Assembly (NCBI RefSeq): GCF_030269925.1
Contig: NC_085129.1
Location: 14,127,501 to 14,191,500, forward strand
Reading direction: 5' to 3'
Source: Bombyx mori
Taxonomy: Eukaryota > Arthropoda > Insecta > Lepidoptera > Bombycidae
DNA length: 64,000 nt
Position numbers and translations under genes: made by a program. The notes under the pieces were generated by a model. The model made no database searches and had not been told where the DNA came from. It saw only the letters and a program-made list of their open reading frames with translations. Shown here piece by piece: positions 22,819 through 34,538 of this stretch (position 1 is the first letter of the stretch; every line of letters starts with the position of its first letter).

Positions 22819-23055
22819 CGCTTAGATGGGTGGACGAGCTCACAGTCCACCTGGTATTAAGTGGTTACTGGAGCCCATAGACATCTACAACGTAAATGCG
22901 CCACCCACCTTGAGATATAAGCACTAAGGTCTCAGTATAGTTACAACGGCTGCCCCATCCTTCAAACCGAAACGCATTACTGCTTCACGGCAGAAATAGG
23001 CAGGGCGGTGTTTCCTACCCACGTGGACTCACAAGACGTCCTACCACCAGTAATT
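22819..23055 (-). mobile_element. SINE-A copy
   Basis: CGCTTAGATGGGTGGACGAG to GACGTCCTACCACCAGTAAT. Near full body. Confidence 0.85.
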
Positions 23056-23179
23056 ACGTCGATTTCTGTTACTAAAGCGCCTGGATTGCCTAAGTTAGCC
23101 TTCATTTGTTTGTTAATTATCTTTTAGTGTTTTAAGCCCCTTAGGAATATATTCATTCTCAATATCTTCGGATTCGTCT

Positions 23180-23308
23180 TTTTTTATTGCTTAGATGGGT
23201 GGACGAGCTCACATCCCACCTGGTGTTAAGTGATTACTAGAGCCCATAGACATCTACAACGTAAATGCGCCACCCACCATAAGTTCTAAGGTCTCAAGTA
23301 TAGTTTAT
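23180..23308 (-). mobile_element. SINE-A 3' fragment
   Basis: TTATTGCTTAGATGGGTGGA to TAAGGTCTCAAGTATAGTT. The 5' half of the sense element is absent. Confidence 0.75.
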
Positions 23309-23380
23309 AGTTATAGTCTTTCCCAGAGTCTACTAGATATTCCGGAGCTTTAGTAATAGAATTTGACATAACTACTTCTG

Positions 23381-23430
23381 CGCTTTGACTGCCGCGTACG
23401 GCACCGGTGACCTACGCGGCAGTCAAAGCG
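23381..23430. repeat. Perfect 18-bp hairpin
   Basis: CGCTTTGACTGCCGCGTA at 23381-23398 is exactly inverted at 23413-23430, with a 14-base GC-rich loop. TTAA follows directly at 23431-23434, which could be a piggyBac-type target site. The left side lacks TTAA. Confidence 0.95.
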
Positions 23431-23434
23431 TTAA

Positions 23435-24278
23435 ATCCCTTGCCGTATGAACATTTGATGAGTTTGGAGCAATCTAGCAAATAATTTCATAGCATTATTA
23501 CCCAATCGCATGACATTGACGTGTATTTACGTAGTCAGCAATAATCGACGTGTCGTCTTCGTGCTTACGTGGAACAAGAAAACGAGATTAAATTACCAAA
23601 TTACCTGGTGAATGTCGAAATAATATTAAGGGAATCCAAAGATCGTTTCTCTTGAATACCTCATAAGCAACAATCTAATTCGTATAAATAGCCTTAATTC
23701 GGACAGAAAAAAAGATGTCTGATAATATAAAGAATTCATATCTAGAAGGTGATTTCGGAAACTATTGAAACATAAAAGCAAAATTCTATTAACAATGCCC
23801 AGGTTTTGAAGCCTGCTATTGCATACATTACAAATTTTATTAATGATATATCGACTCAACATGTTCGGTGAAATTCAACGTGTAATATCCTCTATCTAAT
23901 TCATCTTAAGATTCAAATTGTAACGTAGTTTAGTTCATAATTAAATTCAAATTTCATCATATCCTCTACTGCAACATTAAATAAACACATAATCCAAGAG
24001 AAAACGTCTTAATGTATCCATTGTTAAAGCAATTTGCTAAAACTCCATAAAATAAGTGAGCGCCCGTTATTTAATATTTCTTACTTTAGCTACATACTTT
24101 AATACTTGGAGTATCTGATGGCCGGGTATTTACGAAGAAAGACACCCACGCACACGTCCTCCCACAGTTCATATGGAATCAGAAGTAAAATTCCACAGAA
24201 CGTTGCTTTATTAATTTCATTGTAATATGAAGCGCGTTAGAATCAACGTTTGATTATGTTAAAGACGAAACTTAACGG
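23435..24278. other. Unassigned AT-rich region
   Basis: No gene, RNA or repeat recognised. Confidence 0.5.
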
Positions 24279-24394
24279 TAGGCAGTGACTTGGCTCTGTT
24301 CCTGGCATTGCTGAAGTCCATGGGCGACGGTAACCATTCACCATCAGTTGGGCCGGGCCGAATACTCATCTGACTTAAGGGCAATAAAAAAAAA
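24279..24394 (+). mobile_element. LINE-B 3' end
   Basis: GGTAGGCAGTGACTTGGCTC to TTAAGGGCAATAAAAAAAAA. Its A tail is followed after about 20 bp by a SINE-A copy. Confidence 0.75.
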
Positions 24395-24412
24395 GCGTGA
24401 GCTTGAAAAAAA

Positions 24413-24655
24413 ACTGGTGGTTGGACGTCTTGCGAGTCCGCACGGGAAGGTCTACGCTTTGTCTATTTCTGCCGTGAAGCAGTAATGCGTTTCGGTTTGA
24501 AGGGTGGAGGGCAGCCGTAGTTAAAAGTGAGACCTTAGAACACATGTCTCAAGGTGGTTGGTGACATTTACGTTTTAGATCTACAGGCTCCGGTAACCAC
24601 TTAAAATCAGGTGGGCCGTGAGCACGTCCACCCAACTAAGCAATGAAAAAAAAAA
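24413..24655 (+). mobile_element. SINE-A copy, diverged
   Basis: ACTGGTGGTTGGACGTCTTG to CAACTAAGCAATGAAAAAAA. It has lost the GTACCACCACC segment. Confidence 0.8.
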
Positions 24656-26140
24656 TGGGCCGAATTTGACATGTTTTGTGACGCGGCAGGTATATTTTAT
24701 TTATTTAGTGACGTACTAACTGGCGTTCTTAAAATCTTCTTGGTGAAATGAAACACGTAAAATTAATTAGGTAGTAATTTACTGGTGATAGCTGTGATAG
24801 CTGATAGTGCCAAAGAGCCACGAAGGGCTTTCAGGGACACGACCTTCAGCCATGAAGTATGCGACTAAGAAGAGAGCAGTGTTGTGGCACAAATAGAATC
24901 CGTCATAGAATCATTCTCCTACTTCTGCTGCTAAACCTTTCTTTCCTACCTACCACAATCGTGTTTGCCAGTCTGGATCTCTGATAGGTTACCCGTTCCA
25001 TTGTTCCAATGGAATTGGATTTTCTAGCACATTTCAAACCCGGCGATATCCAGCACTTCCAGAACGAAATATAATCATAAAATAAGTGAGCCGACTATGA
25101 CATATTTGAACTATGTTCACCCCTCGACGTTGCCCTCTCGACCCCGTAAGCTTACTCAATTATTTCTGCCCATTCATCTGAACTAAGTAATTTGAGTTTC
25201 TTTTTTTTTTTCAATTCATTATCAACGCGAAGCCTCATTATTGAAGATTTTTATTTTCGTATTTAACTTTAATTCAGTACGTTTTGTATTGGGTAAGGAC
25301 CGGAGAAAAAACCATCAATTGCGGAAGTGTATACGGCGCAGATAGAGGTCAGTTACCATCGTCTATGGACGCTGATAACACCAGAACTGCCTCATAACTA
25401 TTGAGTCACGCCATAGCGCTTAAAAACTACTACCACTACTACCGTTCTGCCCTCGACAAAGAGCAAACTTGATAACCACTCGATTTCCTAGATTTTGTCC
25501 CTTAGGTAATAATAATTCTTAATAACTCTTCTTCGAATCTTTCTAACTCTATTATCCTTAAATCTAGACCAGCGAAAATTTTAATATTCCCTACATAAGT
25601 TGTTTTTTTTTTTAAATCTGTTTTTGCAGGTAGTAGTGAAATTAAAGAAAAAGATGAACATCCACATAATGCGGGTGTGCGAAAGAGATGGCGAACACCC
25701 CACTAGGCGGTCAATATCTCGTGTAATATTGTAACTGCTACGTCATTTGAAAGTATGTTCGATGTTGTCTTTTCAAGTTTTTTTATTATATTTTTTGCTA
25801 ACGGTTAATTAGTGGCGAAAATAATCAATGTTTACGATTGTACGTGCAAATTTACCTTACCAATATTCTAGGCTGCAGTTTGAAAATTACCTGAAAAGTA
25901 GAAACATTTCTGGTTAGTCGATTAAAGAATAATTCATGTCATAGTTACCTACATTAAGTTATCATATTATTATATTCAGTTCCGTTTTGAACTGTTGTTT
26001 CAATTGATACATTTTAAATAGTTTGCGATAGAAAATAATTATGCAAAAGAAACTTTATAAAAATAATATAATTTCAATTTTTATTGGCGTCGAAACATTT
26101 TTCATTTCATCGAAAAAAGTTCGATATATTTTAAAACACT
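24656..26140. other. Unassigned region
   Basis: No supported gene. A weak LINE-B-like stretch near 25340-25390 (ATCGTCTATGGACGCTGATA) is too worn to call. Confidence 0.4.
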
Positions 26141-26145
26141 ACAAA

Positions 26146-26256
26146 TGGTAGGACCTCTTGGGAGTCCGCACGGGTAGGTACCACCACCCCGCCTATTTCC
26201 GCCGTGAAGCAGTAATGCGTTTCGGTTCGAAGGGTGGGGTAGCCGTTGTAACTATA
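26146..26256 (+). mobile_element. SINE-A copy, 5' part (interrupted)
   Basis: AATGGTAGGACCTCTTGGGA to AGCCGTTGTAACTATA. The element is broken here and resumes at 26610 with TATACTGAGACCTTAGAACT. Confidence 0.85.
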
Positions 26257-26609
26257 GAGAGAGAGAGAGAGAGAATACACTTTATTGCACACCAAAACAC
26301 AATTTACATTCAAAAAAACAATCAAAAAACAGATAAATTTGTACAATAGGCGGTCTTATCGCTAAAAGCGATCTCTTCCAGACAACCGTATAATTTATAG
26401 AAATTCTGGAAAATATAAAAAAAAAAAAAAAATATGGCAGGTATGTTGCGGTGTACTATAGATAATACATTATAGAAAATATATACATACAATAAACAAA
26501 ATATATACCGTTTACATATAATATGAAATATATACTTATTATTATATACCAATATACATACTTACATACAATACATACTAATATACTTACATACACATAA
26601 TACACTGAA
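26257..26609 (-). mobile_element. Insertion with (GA)n end inside SINE-A
   Basis: Starts with nine GA units, then ATACACTTTATTGCACACCA and GGCGGTCTTATCGCTAAAAG. This resembles the antisense 3' end of a widespread lepidopteran LINE that ends in a short repeat rather than poly(A). TATA lies on both sides (26253-26256, 26610-26613) and may be the target duplication. The right part is an AT-rich run of ATACATAC-like text. Confidence 0.65.
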
Positions 26610-26742
26610 TATACTGAGACCTTAGAACTTATATCTCGAGGTGGGTGGCGCATTTACGTTGTAGATGTCTATGGGCTAACCACCACTTAACACCAGGTGG
26701 GCTGTGAGCTCGTCCACCCATCTAAGCAATAAAAAAAAAATG
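26610..26742 (+). mobile_element. SINE-A copy, 3' part
   Basis: Continuation of the copy at 26146: TATACTGAGACCTTAGAACT to CATCTAAGCAATAAAAAAAA. A 129-codon frame starting inside this tail (26704-27093) has no recognisable motif. I do not call it a gene. Confidence 0.85.
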
Positions 26743-28330
26743 TTTTCGCTTGAACGTATTCTCTGTAAAGAGCACTTCGTGAAACCGCAGTGCCGTAGTC
26801 CTTCAATTGTTCAACGGTCAACGATATTGTTTCAAATTAAAACAAAAACTACACAACAGAGTAGTATCGGAAAATACGTTTTAAACTCGTCCAGGTATTT
26901 TTATTATTGTGATTTTCGATCCGCTGTAATGTTTCAATTAGAAACGACCAACACTTCGCGGCTTAAAACGAAGTATAGCCATAACAGTGTCATAACACTT
27001 AACCCTTTTAGTCCTGAGCATATTTTCACATATTCTGCAGAAATTGCTAAAGGTTTTTTAGAAAAAGTGCCTTATTATAATATAATAGTTTAGTGTGCAC
27101 AAAATCTAAATTATTGTCCTCAAACGTAGATGGATTTTTGTAACTCTCTCTGTTACATGTAAATGACATATCAAACTATTCAAACGAAACATAGTTTTTA
27201 CTATAACTGTATTTATTTAGTTAAGAAAAGGAACTGCGCAATAGTCCGACTCCGACTTATACGCATTATTAGAGAGTCAATCTATCGACGATTCGCTGTC
27301 TAAGGGTTAGACTCACATCACAATGTTTAGCTGATGCGCCGCCAACTAACAACCTTTCATTTTCATGCTATATAGATTTATATTTGGTACTGGAAGGGGG
27401 TGTAAGAGTAAAGAAGTGGCGTTTGAAATGAATGACACTTGTAGGTTTATAAAAAATGCCCTAAAATCATAAGTTAAAGCAGATATTTACCAAATTTAGA
27501 AACTACTCTGGCTTCAATTCCAATTTAAAATATTATTTGAAATTGAAAATTTTCTAAAAGCCTTTTATGTAATAAAAAAATGGTAGGTAAATTATCTACA
27601 ATTTTTCCATTAAGCAGAATCTGCATTGTAATTGAAAAATTAAGCGACTCTTTTCGTAACGAGTTTCTTCTAGCAAACTAACCTAATTCTATTTCTCTTT
27701 TGAACTCAAACGACAAAGATATAAGCGTACCTTTTAAGTTTTATAAAGATTTTAGAGCTTATATAAATTTGAACTCTGGTATTTTTCAGTAATTCTCTTG
27801 TAATAGCTTTCATCTACTTTTTCAACACTTAGTTTCACCGTGAGTACCATTTAAAAAAAAAACGCTTTTTGGAGTCGCGCGTCACCGATTTCACTTTGAC
27901 ATTTTAAGATATAAATTTAAATCTATTTAACGGAGCCTGACATTTTTAAATAATGAAAATCGATTATTTTTGGGTGTTATAATTTATTTTGTTATTATTT
28001 TAGTAGTAGTTAGTAAATTGTTCTGTTATTTTGAAATCGATTAATCAGCTGGTATTCGACTAAATGATAATTTTAATGAAGAGCGGGTAACACCGAGCGG
28101 AGTTACGTTTGTAATGGCGGGCAAGCGTCAAGACATTATATTCTCTTGTTGTCAGCGATCGCTCGCGGTGGTCATACACAATCCTATAAGCTCTAAATCA
28201 CAAATTATAATTATTAATGTAATTCATGATTATTAAAGTAAATTAACCGTATGTATAAATAACAACACTACGTCAACAATATCAATAATAAACAACAATA
28301 AAAACGTCAACGTCAACAATAAAAGTCAAC
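26743..28330. other. Unassigned AT-rich region
   Basis: Contains the tail of the unsupported 129-codon frame and otherwise nothing recognised. Confidence 0.4.
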
Positions 28331-28720
28331 ACTACGGTATACATCTCTCAATGTTTCCTGAGGATCATCGGCCTCCTTGGCTACCGCTGCTGATGAGTTT
28401 ACGACTCAATAATCATTAGCGAAGGTCCGGCTTCCGCCTTCTAGGTGGTTGTGACTCCTTACGTGGTCGGGTCTCGAAGCAACCCCCTCTGCCCAAGCTG
28501 TGGGCTAACTGTCTCGCTAGGTGTTGTGATAGCTAGCTTGTAAGTGTTTTTACTAGTCTGAGTGGAGACGGGAGATGAGTTCGTGATGCGAGAGCTCCTG
28601 CGGCAGTTTTCGTATTGGTTTTTCTCTCTTCCATCTTCGTTGCTGGTCTTCTATTTTCTCTTCTTGGTCTTCATGCGGATCACGTTTTTATTTTTTTTCA
28701 TTTTTTATTTTAGGTATAAA
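28331..28720. other. GC-richer unassigned segment
   Basis: From CCTCCTTGGCTACCGCTGCT to a T-rich run. Sharply higher GC than its flanks suggests an inserted retroelement piece, but no motif or end is recognised. Confidence 0.25.
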
Positions 28721-29600
28721 GAATAATGAAAATAAAAAATTATTATATATTTTTTCCCGGTCTTGCCATATACATATAGGTAAATGTCGGTGCGAATAAC
28801 GAGATAGTTAAGTTACTTAAATTTTGGATCATTTGGATACCCCCAAAGTAACTTCTAAAAAGACTAATAACGTTTTAAGACATTGCCTGTTCAAGCCTCA
28901 GTTTTATCGTAAATGCGGCCGCCAGATGACGGACAAGCACAAAGAAGTCTAAAAATCGACGTTGCTGACTTCACACGCCTTTTAAAAACAACCAAGACCT
29001 CATTGCTCCATCATATGCATTAGTTTGTCACACAATGAGACCAGACCTGACATGGTAATATCCGGTCCGGCTGTATCGCATTAGATACGAGTACACGACC
29101 TCGTTTCTCTCGGCTTAGCTATGTCCATATCATTGCTAATGCCCTCGACCGACAGTGGCCAGTCGCCATCAACGGTATTTTCTTCGAGTTCTTATTTCAG
29201 GCGACAATGTAAGTCAGAAACCAAGTTAAGGCAAAGTTTGTTCACATAGACTTAGGCATAGTCCACATCGTCACACAAGGAACAGAAAACCTTCGGATCA
29301 GAAAGACTGGAAATTCTTAAGTCCATTCAAAATATCGCGTCACAATAGGAAATAAAGGGTGGCGATAACAAAAATTGTGTTTCGTTTCAATATAAAACGA
29401 ATTTGATCGATACTATGGCATCGCTGACTCAACAATGGAATCCTTTGCTATTCTTGGCTTCCCTCGAGCTTGCAGCGTTTATTTTAATAAAAGGATTGAA
29501 CGTCAAGACACGTCCAATAACGTAATAAAATATGTTGCTCTTGATGAATATTTGAATCCTACAGAATTTAATTTAATTTCGCAACTATAATTTTCTTGAC
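28721..29600. other. Unassigned region
   Basis: No gene or repeat recognised. Confidence 0.4.
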
Positions 29601-29608
29601 TGCAAAAT

Positions 29609-30068
29609 TTATGAAGAAAGACCTCTAAATATGGTTGTTGTGTACTTTTGAGGCAATTCCTCAGTTGCTATAGAAGTAATTATAACGGAAACTGCACGGC
29701 TGAGCTCACGTTGGCCTAAAGACCGCAAGACTTGCGGAGTACTTTTATCACGCGATGCGATTTTGACGATGCTCAAATCGGGCAGACAATTGGATCCAGT
29801 GAAATTTGTTAGTCTTCTCCTTCCTAGTCGTACACTCTTGACAGAGTGGTCGTGGTCGCGCATCAGTGGAATCCTGCGATACCGATGCTCTCGCGATACA
29901 ACGCTAAGTGGCACGATGTTTCGCAGAGTGAGAGCAATCATTTTAGTGAGCCACAGATTTTGTGAGGTCCGTCCATCGCGATGGAGATCGTCCGCGAGAT
30001 TTGTTAATGAAATACCCCTTTATTCCGTATATACCAATCACTCGAATGAATTAAATTGTGTAATATAA
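29609..30068. other. Overlapping open frames of unknown nature
   Basis: A 110-codon minus-strand frame (29609-29941) and a 101-codon plus-strand frame (29763-30068) overlap in a GC-richer patch with sharp edges. I recognise neither product. The minus-strand peptide is basic, rich in Arg, Ser and Leu, and has no signal peptide or membrane segment. A repeated element is likelier than a host gene. Confidence 0.25.
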
Positions 30069-30244
30069 ATGAATTCTGAAAAAATAAGAACTTGGGTAAT
30101 TAATTGGCGGTAAAGCATTTTGTGAACTCAGATGGGTAAAAACCGCCCTACCTATTTCTACCTACAAGCAATCTTACATTCCGGTATCCGAATATATTAT
30201 AGTCGCCAGAGCCCATAGACAAAACAGATCAGAATGTCAGTGCC

Positions 30245-30352
30245 AATTTTTTATCTTGTCGATCGCGTAAGTTTTAAGTTAACTCAAATTTGTATAGAGT
30301 TGGGCCCTAACGACAAACGAAAAAAAATTGTTCTAACTCCATACAAATTTGA
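30245..30352. mobile_element. MITE E, degraded copy
   Basis: GATCGCGTAAGTTTTAAGTT, AACTCAAATTTGTATAGAGT and, inverted, AACTCCATACAAATTTGAC. The outer parts of both arms are damaged. Confidence 0.55.
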
Positions 30353-30925
30353 CACAGATGGGGAAGTAGGATTGTTTCTCGTAAGAAACTGGTAAGACGA
30401 GTCTAACCACCATTTCTTAATCAAGACACCCACCCTACCACCGGTACTGAAGATGCCGGTTTAATAGGAAAAATATGAGGGTAGACTTATGTGGATATGA
30501 CGAGACCGGCGTTATATACCGCTAAGCATCACGAAGACCTTGAGATCGTCAGCATCATACGCAAACAACGTTTACCCGAAACGTTACGCTCCGTGAAATT
30601 AAGTGGAGATCTTAACAAATTTATTTAAATCAAACAAAATATCTAAACCTTGAGTCGGTAAAACAAATGACGGAGCTTTTTGTTATTCAAATGAAATGCT
30701 CGAACATTAATTATACGATGGTTCGTAATTCTTCGTAACTCGCTGTTTTAAAGTTGCTTCAAAAGCTCGAAATATTTAGGATATTCGTTAGGGCGTAGTC
30801 GCTTAGTTCTGGTTGTGGTCAAAAAGACAATGGAGTACAAGCCACTAAATTATAGACTGAAATAGGTATAAGAATTATGGACTCTCCAAACAGATTTTAT
30901 ACCTCACCCCTGCGTGGCCGAGGTG
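30353..30925. other. Unassigned region
   Basis: No gene or repeat recognised. Confidence 0.4.
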
Positions 30926-31148
30926 ATGGACATCTGGTATTAAGTGGTTACCGGAGCCACTAAACATCGAAAAAGTAAATACCACCTCTCACATCTGGAA
31001 AAACATAGTCTAAGTCTCAGTTTTACAGTACAACGGCTACCCCGTCCTTCAAACTGAAAGGCTTCAATCACGGCTTCACGGCAGAAATGGGCAGTGATTA
31101 TGGAAATACGTGGGATGGTATTACCTACCCATGTGGGCTCACTAGACA
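30926..31148 (-). mobile_element. SINE-A copy, divergent subtype
   Basis: GGACATCTGGTATTAAGTGG, CGAAAAAGTAAATACCACC, CAGTTTTACAGTACAACGGC and TACCTACCCATGTGGGCTCA. It shares the TTTTACAGTACAACGGC change with the 8156 copy. It has a small insertion, GATTATGGAAATACGTGG. Confidence 0.7.
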
Positions 31149-31188
31149 CTGAAAAATTACCATTAGTAATAGCATATTTTCTTTTATC

Positions 31189-31360
31189 TTCTTTACAGTG
31201 GTCAAGATATTAGCAAAGCAAAGTTATAAAATTATTATATTACCATCATGCGCTAATTTACAAAGGTATTCGACATCTTGAAGTCTGTGAGAATGTCGTT
31301 CAGACATTCCGTTACGTCCAAACAAACATGCATATCAAGCTGATAAAAGCGTCTTAAAAA
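31189..31360 (+). repeat. Dispersed repeat I
   Basis: ACAGTGGTCAAGATATTAGC, ATTCCGTTACGTCCAAACAA and AGCTGATAAAAGCGTCTTAA match the copies at 12595 and 39012. Confidence 0.45.
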
Positions 31361-32345
31361 TATTTGCTAGTCTTCGTTAAGGGGTCATACCGGGGTATAT
31401 GTTTACGCAGTTCTAGCGTTTCTTAAGGCGCCGTCTTTCTGTTGCTATCGTATGACAGCCCAGTTGATATTTAGTCTATTTAGACCTCGAAACAATCTCG
31501 CAAGGACATTGTCCACGAACGCCAGAGACTAAAAATCACGTTGAGCCTTTCTCAATCAACATTAATTACCTATTCTAAACGATTGCAAGATATTGTAAGG
31601 TACAGTAACTTTGTTACAATGTTTAATGTTTATTTTATTCAATTCTCTTTTGTATAATATCTTTACGAGTAAAACTTGAAGTTTGTATTACAAACCAAAA
31701 GAGAATTGTGACTTTTGAAGTATTGTTAGAGCTATTCAAAGAATTTTAATACAAGTGCCCTTTATTGAATATTTACATAAAAGAGTTTGAATTTTAGACA
31801 ATGAGATGCCAATTATATTCTAGAAACAACTATGCTTTTTAATAATAATAATGGGGACACCAGCTTAATCCCTATCTGATGCTAAGCGGTTACCAGAGCT
31901 GACGTTTGTGACATGCAGATAGTCTACAGCTGCATTCATTAGGAAAAATCAGTTGAAGAAGTACATGTCATGAAGTTGAGAATATACCGAGCAAAGAAAC
32001 TCAGTCCGAGTTTTTCCACTGAAGGTAATCATAGCAGTGCCAAATTCCGAGCGGGTTGGGAATTCGTTTCACATAATTCCAACACGAAAGTAATGACGGT
32101 AGAAAAAAAAAACATGCGGTAAAAAGTATACTAGTAATCCTAGTTGGCAGCCGAGCTGCCTGTGACTTTGTCAGCGTCAGTGGCCATCAATAACCATTTA
32201 ACAACAGGGCCGTGAAATGTGTGTGTGTAATAAATACAAAAAATTAATTTAAAATAGTCCCTCCAAAGAAGATTAAATTTTGTAAACAGAATTTTCCATT
32301 TTTTGCATTATTTATCTTTCCGTTGCTATAATTGCCATTCCATTG
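31361..32345. other. Region with worn SINE-A pieces
   Basis: 31853-31950 (minus) and 32165-32235 (plus) keep the order of SINE-A words (GCTAAGCGGTTACCAGAGC; ACCATTTAACAACAGGGCCG) but are very diverged. Nothing else is seen. Confidence 0.3.
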
Positions 32346-32346
32346 C

Positions 32347-32400
32347 AATATTCGTTTACTGCGAATGTTGAAGCGAATTCGTTTACTGCGAATGTTGAAG
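32347..32400 (+). repeat. 27-bp direct repeat, two copies
   Basis: ATTCGTTTACTGCGAATGTT followed by GAAG occurs twice in tandem, identical except at the junction. It is recent by its identity. Confidence 0.9.
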
Positions 32401-32597
32401 AATACAATATCAACAACAAAACATTATAAAACGCAGTATTACACATCGAGCGAACGTGTGGGCACTAAAACTATTTTAATCCGACCTTGACATTAGAAGG
32501 AAGCGCAAGAGATTCTTTCGATTAAAACTATTGTACATTTGTAGATGTTTCAGAGTTCTATTTGGTTTCGTTTTTGTTGTCAATGATTATTGGTTAG

Positions 32598-32775
32598 TGC
32601 CATCACAAGCCTGCCCATTTCTGCCGCAATGCAGTCCTACGTTCCGGCGTGAAAGGCGAATCAGTCTTTATACAATGAGGTTGAGGCTTCAAGCTCTGGG
32701 CAGCATTTTGTTGTGATGTCTATGAGTTCCAGTGGCCAGCTTACACCAGAGAGACCTTGAGTTCATTCGGCCACA
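32598..32775 (+). mobile_element. SINE-A copy, very diverged
   Basis: GCCTGCCCATTTCTGCCGCA, AATGCAGTCCTACGTTCCGG and GATGTCTATGAGTTCCAGTG keep the SINE-A order. Confidence 0.5.
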
Positions 32776-33411
32776 GGCAAATTATAAAAAAAGTACGTTT
32801 TAGTAATACATAGTTTAAGACTTGTCAACATTTTAGCCACAAATGACGTCACCCGTGGTCAACTTGCATTCAGCCGCTTTCGTTAAAGTTTTCGCGGCTA
32901 TTTTCAACTATGACAACTGTCCGGTCCCTATTAATCGTGTTGCCTTGAAAACTTCGGATAATATCATCATAATACCAGACTAAATTGAATTAAATGAAGA
33001 CGTGACTTTAAACGTAGTGTCTCATTCAAGTAAAACCAGTGTAATAGAAAAAAAACGGCAGTACAAAACTGAGATAGAACGTCTCTGTTAAAACCAGCTT
33101 ATACGTGCAACGCAATCTATTTTCGTTGTGCAACCTTGACATTGGCGCACACGATGTGAGCGCGTCATCTCTTTCCCCCTACTTCAGTCTCTACCGAGTT
33201 ACTAGTTCTATTTATACGCTTAGGAAATCCAATTTATCTTCTATGTATATAAAAATTAATTTTGCAGTCTCGTTCAGCACCTTGTTTGTCTTAGAGAGTT
33301 GAATATTTATCGAAGATTACTGGTATAGCACAATCAACGCGCGGTAGGTGGCGAGCGAGTGTTATCAACAAAAAGACATGTTTAAATTATATTGTTATTA
33401 GTTGCGGCATA
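32776..33411. other. Unassigned region
   Basis: A 65-codon frame at 33105-33302 has no known motif. Nothing supported. Confidence 0.4.
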
Positions 33412-33760
33412 ACCACCTGAGGGTGAGTGGTTATCATCACTCATGGACGTCAGCAATGCCAGCGGCAGATTTTTTTAAGCCTAAGCTGATGGTCTATTGA
33501 GACCATATCAGCGTCGACGGGCGAGTAGGTGAGCTCACGGGGCGCAAACCTGACGTTGTTGCTAACACGAACCCTAGCGAGAGTCGTGCTTTGCAGAATC
33601 TACCACCGGATCGGAAATGCAACCCACTGAGAAAATCCGGCGAGAAACTCAGTGGGCTGTGTCTGTTGCTTAATTTACTCGCCGAAACCTTCGTCGTAAG
33701 CGAAGGGTTCGACGAGAACGATGGCCGGTAGGAGCAGAGCTAAGCCGCTGCCTATCAAAT
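33412..33760 (-). mobile_element. LINE-B 3' end split by a SINE-C
   Basis: GAGGGTGAGTGGTTATCATC and GACGTCAGCAATGCCAGCGG lie left of the SINE-C. GCAGAGCTAAGCCGCTGCCT lies right of it. Removing the SINE-C restores the usual LINE-B order. Confidence 0.7.
33471..33729 (+). mobile_element. SINE-C copy nested in LINE-B
   Basis: AGCCTAAGCTGATGGTCTAT, GGATCGGAAATGCAACCCAC, GAGAAAATCCGGCGAGAAAC and GAAGGGTTCGACGAGAACGA. GCAGA-like text on both sides may be the target duplication. Confidence 0.75.
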
Positions 33761-34538
33761 TTTAAAAAGAAGGTAATTTCGCATTCCTAACTGTGATATA
33801 AGCGTCCGAAAATATCATTAAACTATATTTCACGAAGGAATTGTTGCAATGCACTTTATCTGTCACAGCGTGCCTACAAAATGTTCATAATTTACAGTAT
33901 GTGCGAGAATAGATTTTACGAGCACTTACATAGATAAAGATTTTTATGCATTCTTAAGTTTATTTATTTATTACAGTTAAACGGTAGCCTTGTGTCCACA
34001 TAGACATAGACATCATAAAGTGAACACAGGCGTTTGTTTACCTTTGCCGTGAGGCCAAGACTTTGTCGGTCCAGGGTTGGGGCATAAGCTAGTCTGCTAG
34101 ATCACTAAAGAACATTAGAACTTGTATACGTCAGTCCATCTCCAGAATCCAGGTTGACGGTTTTAGTCACAATTGGTTTTAGTATTCAAGGCCAAATTAA
34201 GGTCTACCACCAGCTCCAAAACGAAACCGAAAGCCCTCTGGAAACGAACGCGGCAAGCTCATATTGTGAAACATGTTTATTATAGCTTGGACAGTTTCTA
34301 TTTGTCTATGTAACGAAATTTATCAAAGTAATTTAGAGCCGTTTAACTTGACAATTTGGACACGTATCAAGGACGGATGACAGTCCGATAATTTCAATAC
34401 TTTGTCCTAATTTCCGGACAAGGGTCAGCAGAAAAAATACTTCGGTTTACTTACTTATTAAAGCGGGTTTTTGTAGTATTTTAAACCATATTTACTCATC
34501 GCCAAATTAAGAATTTAATTAACTACATATTTATAATC
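33761..34538. other. Unassigned region
   Basis: Possibly a worn SINE-A near 34000-34090 (TTTACCTTTGCCGTGAGGCC). Nothing firm. Confidence 0.3.

Noticed and set aside
26704..27093. 129-codon frame as a gene
   Set aside because: It starts inside a SINE-A tail, shows no domain, and has ordinary AT-rich composition.
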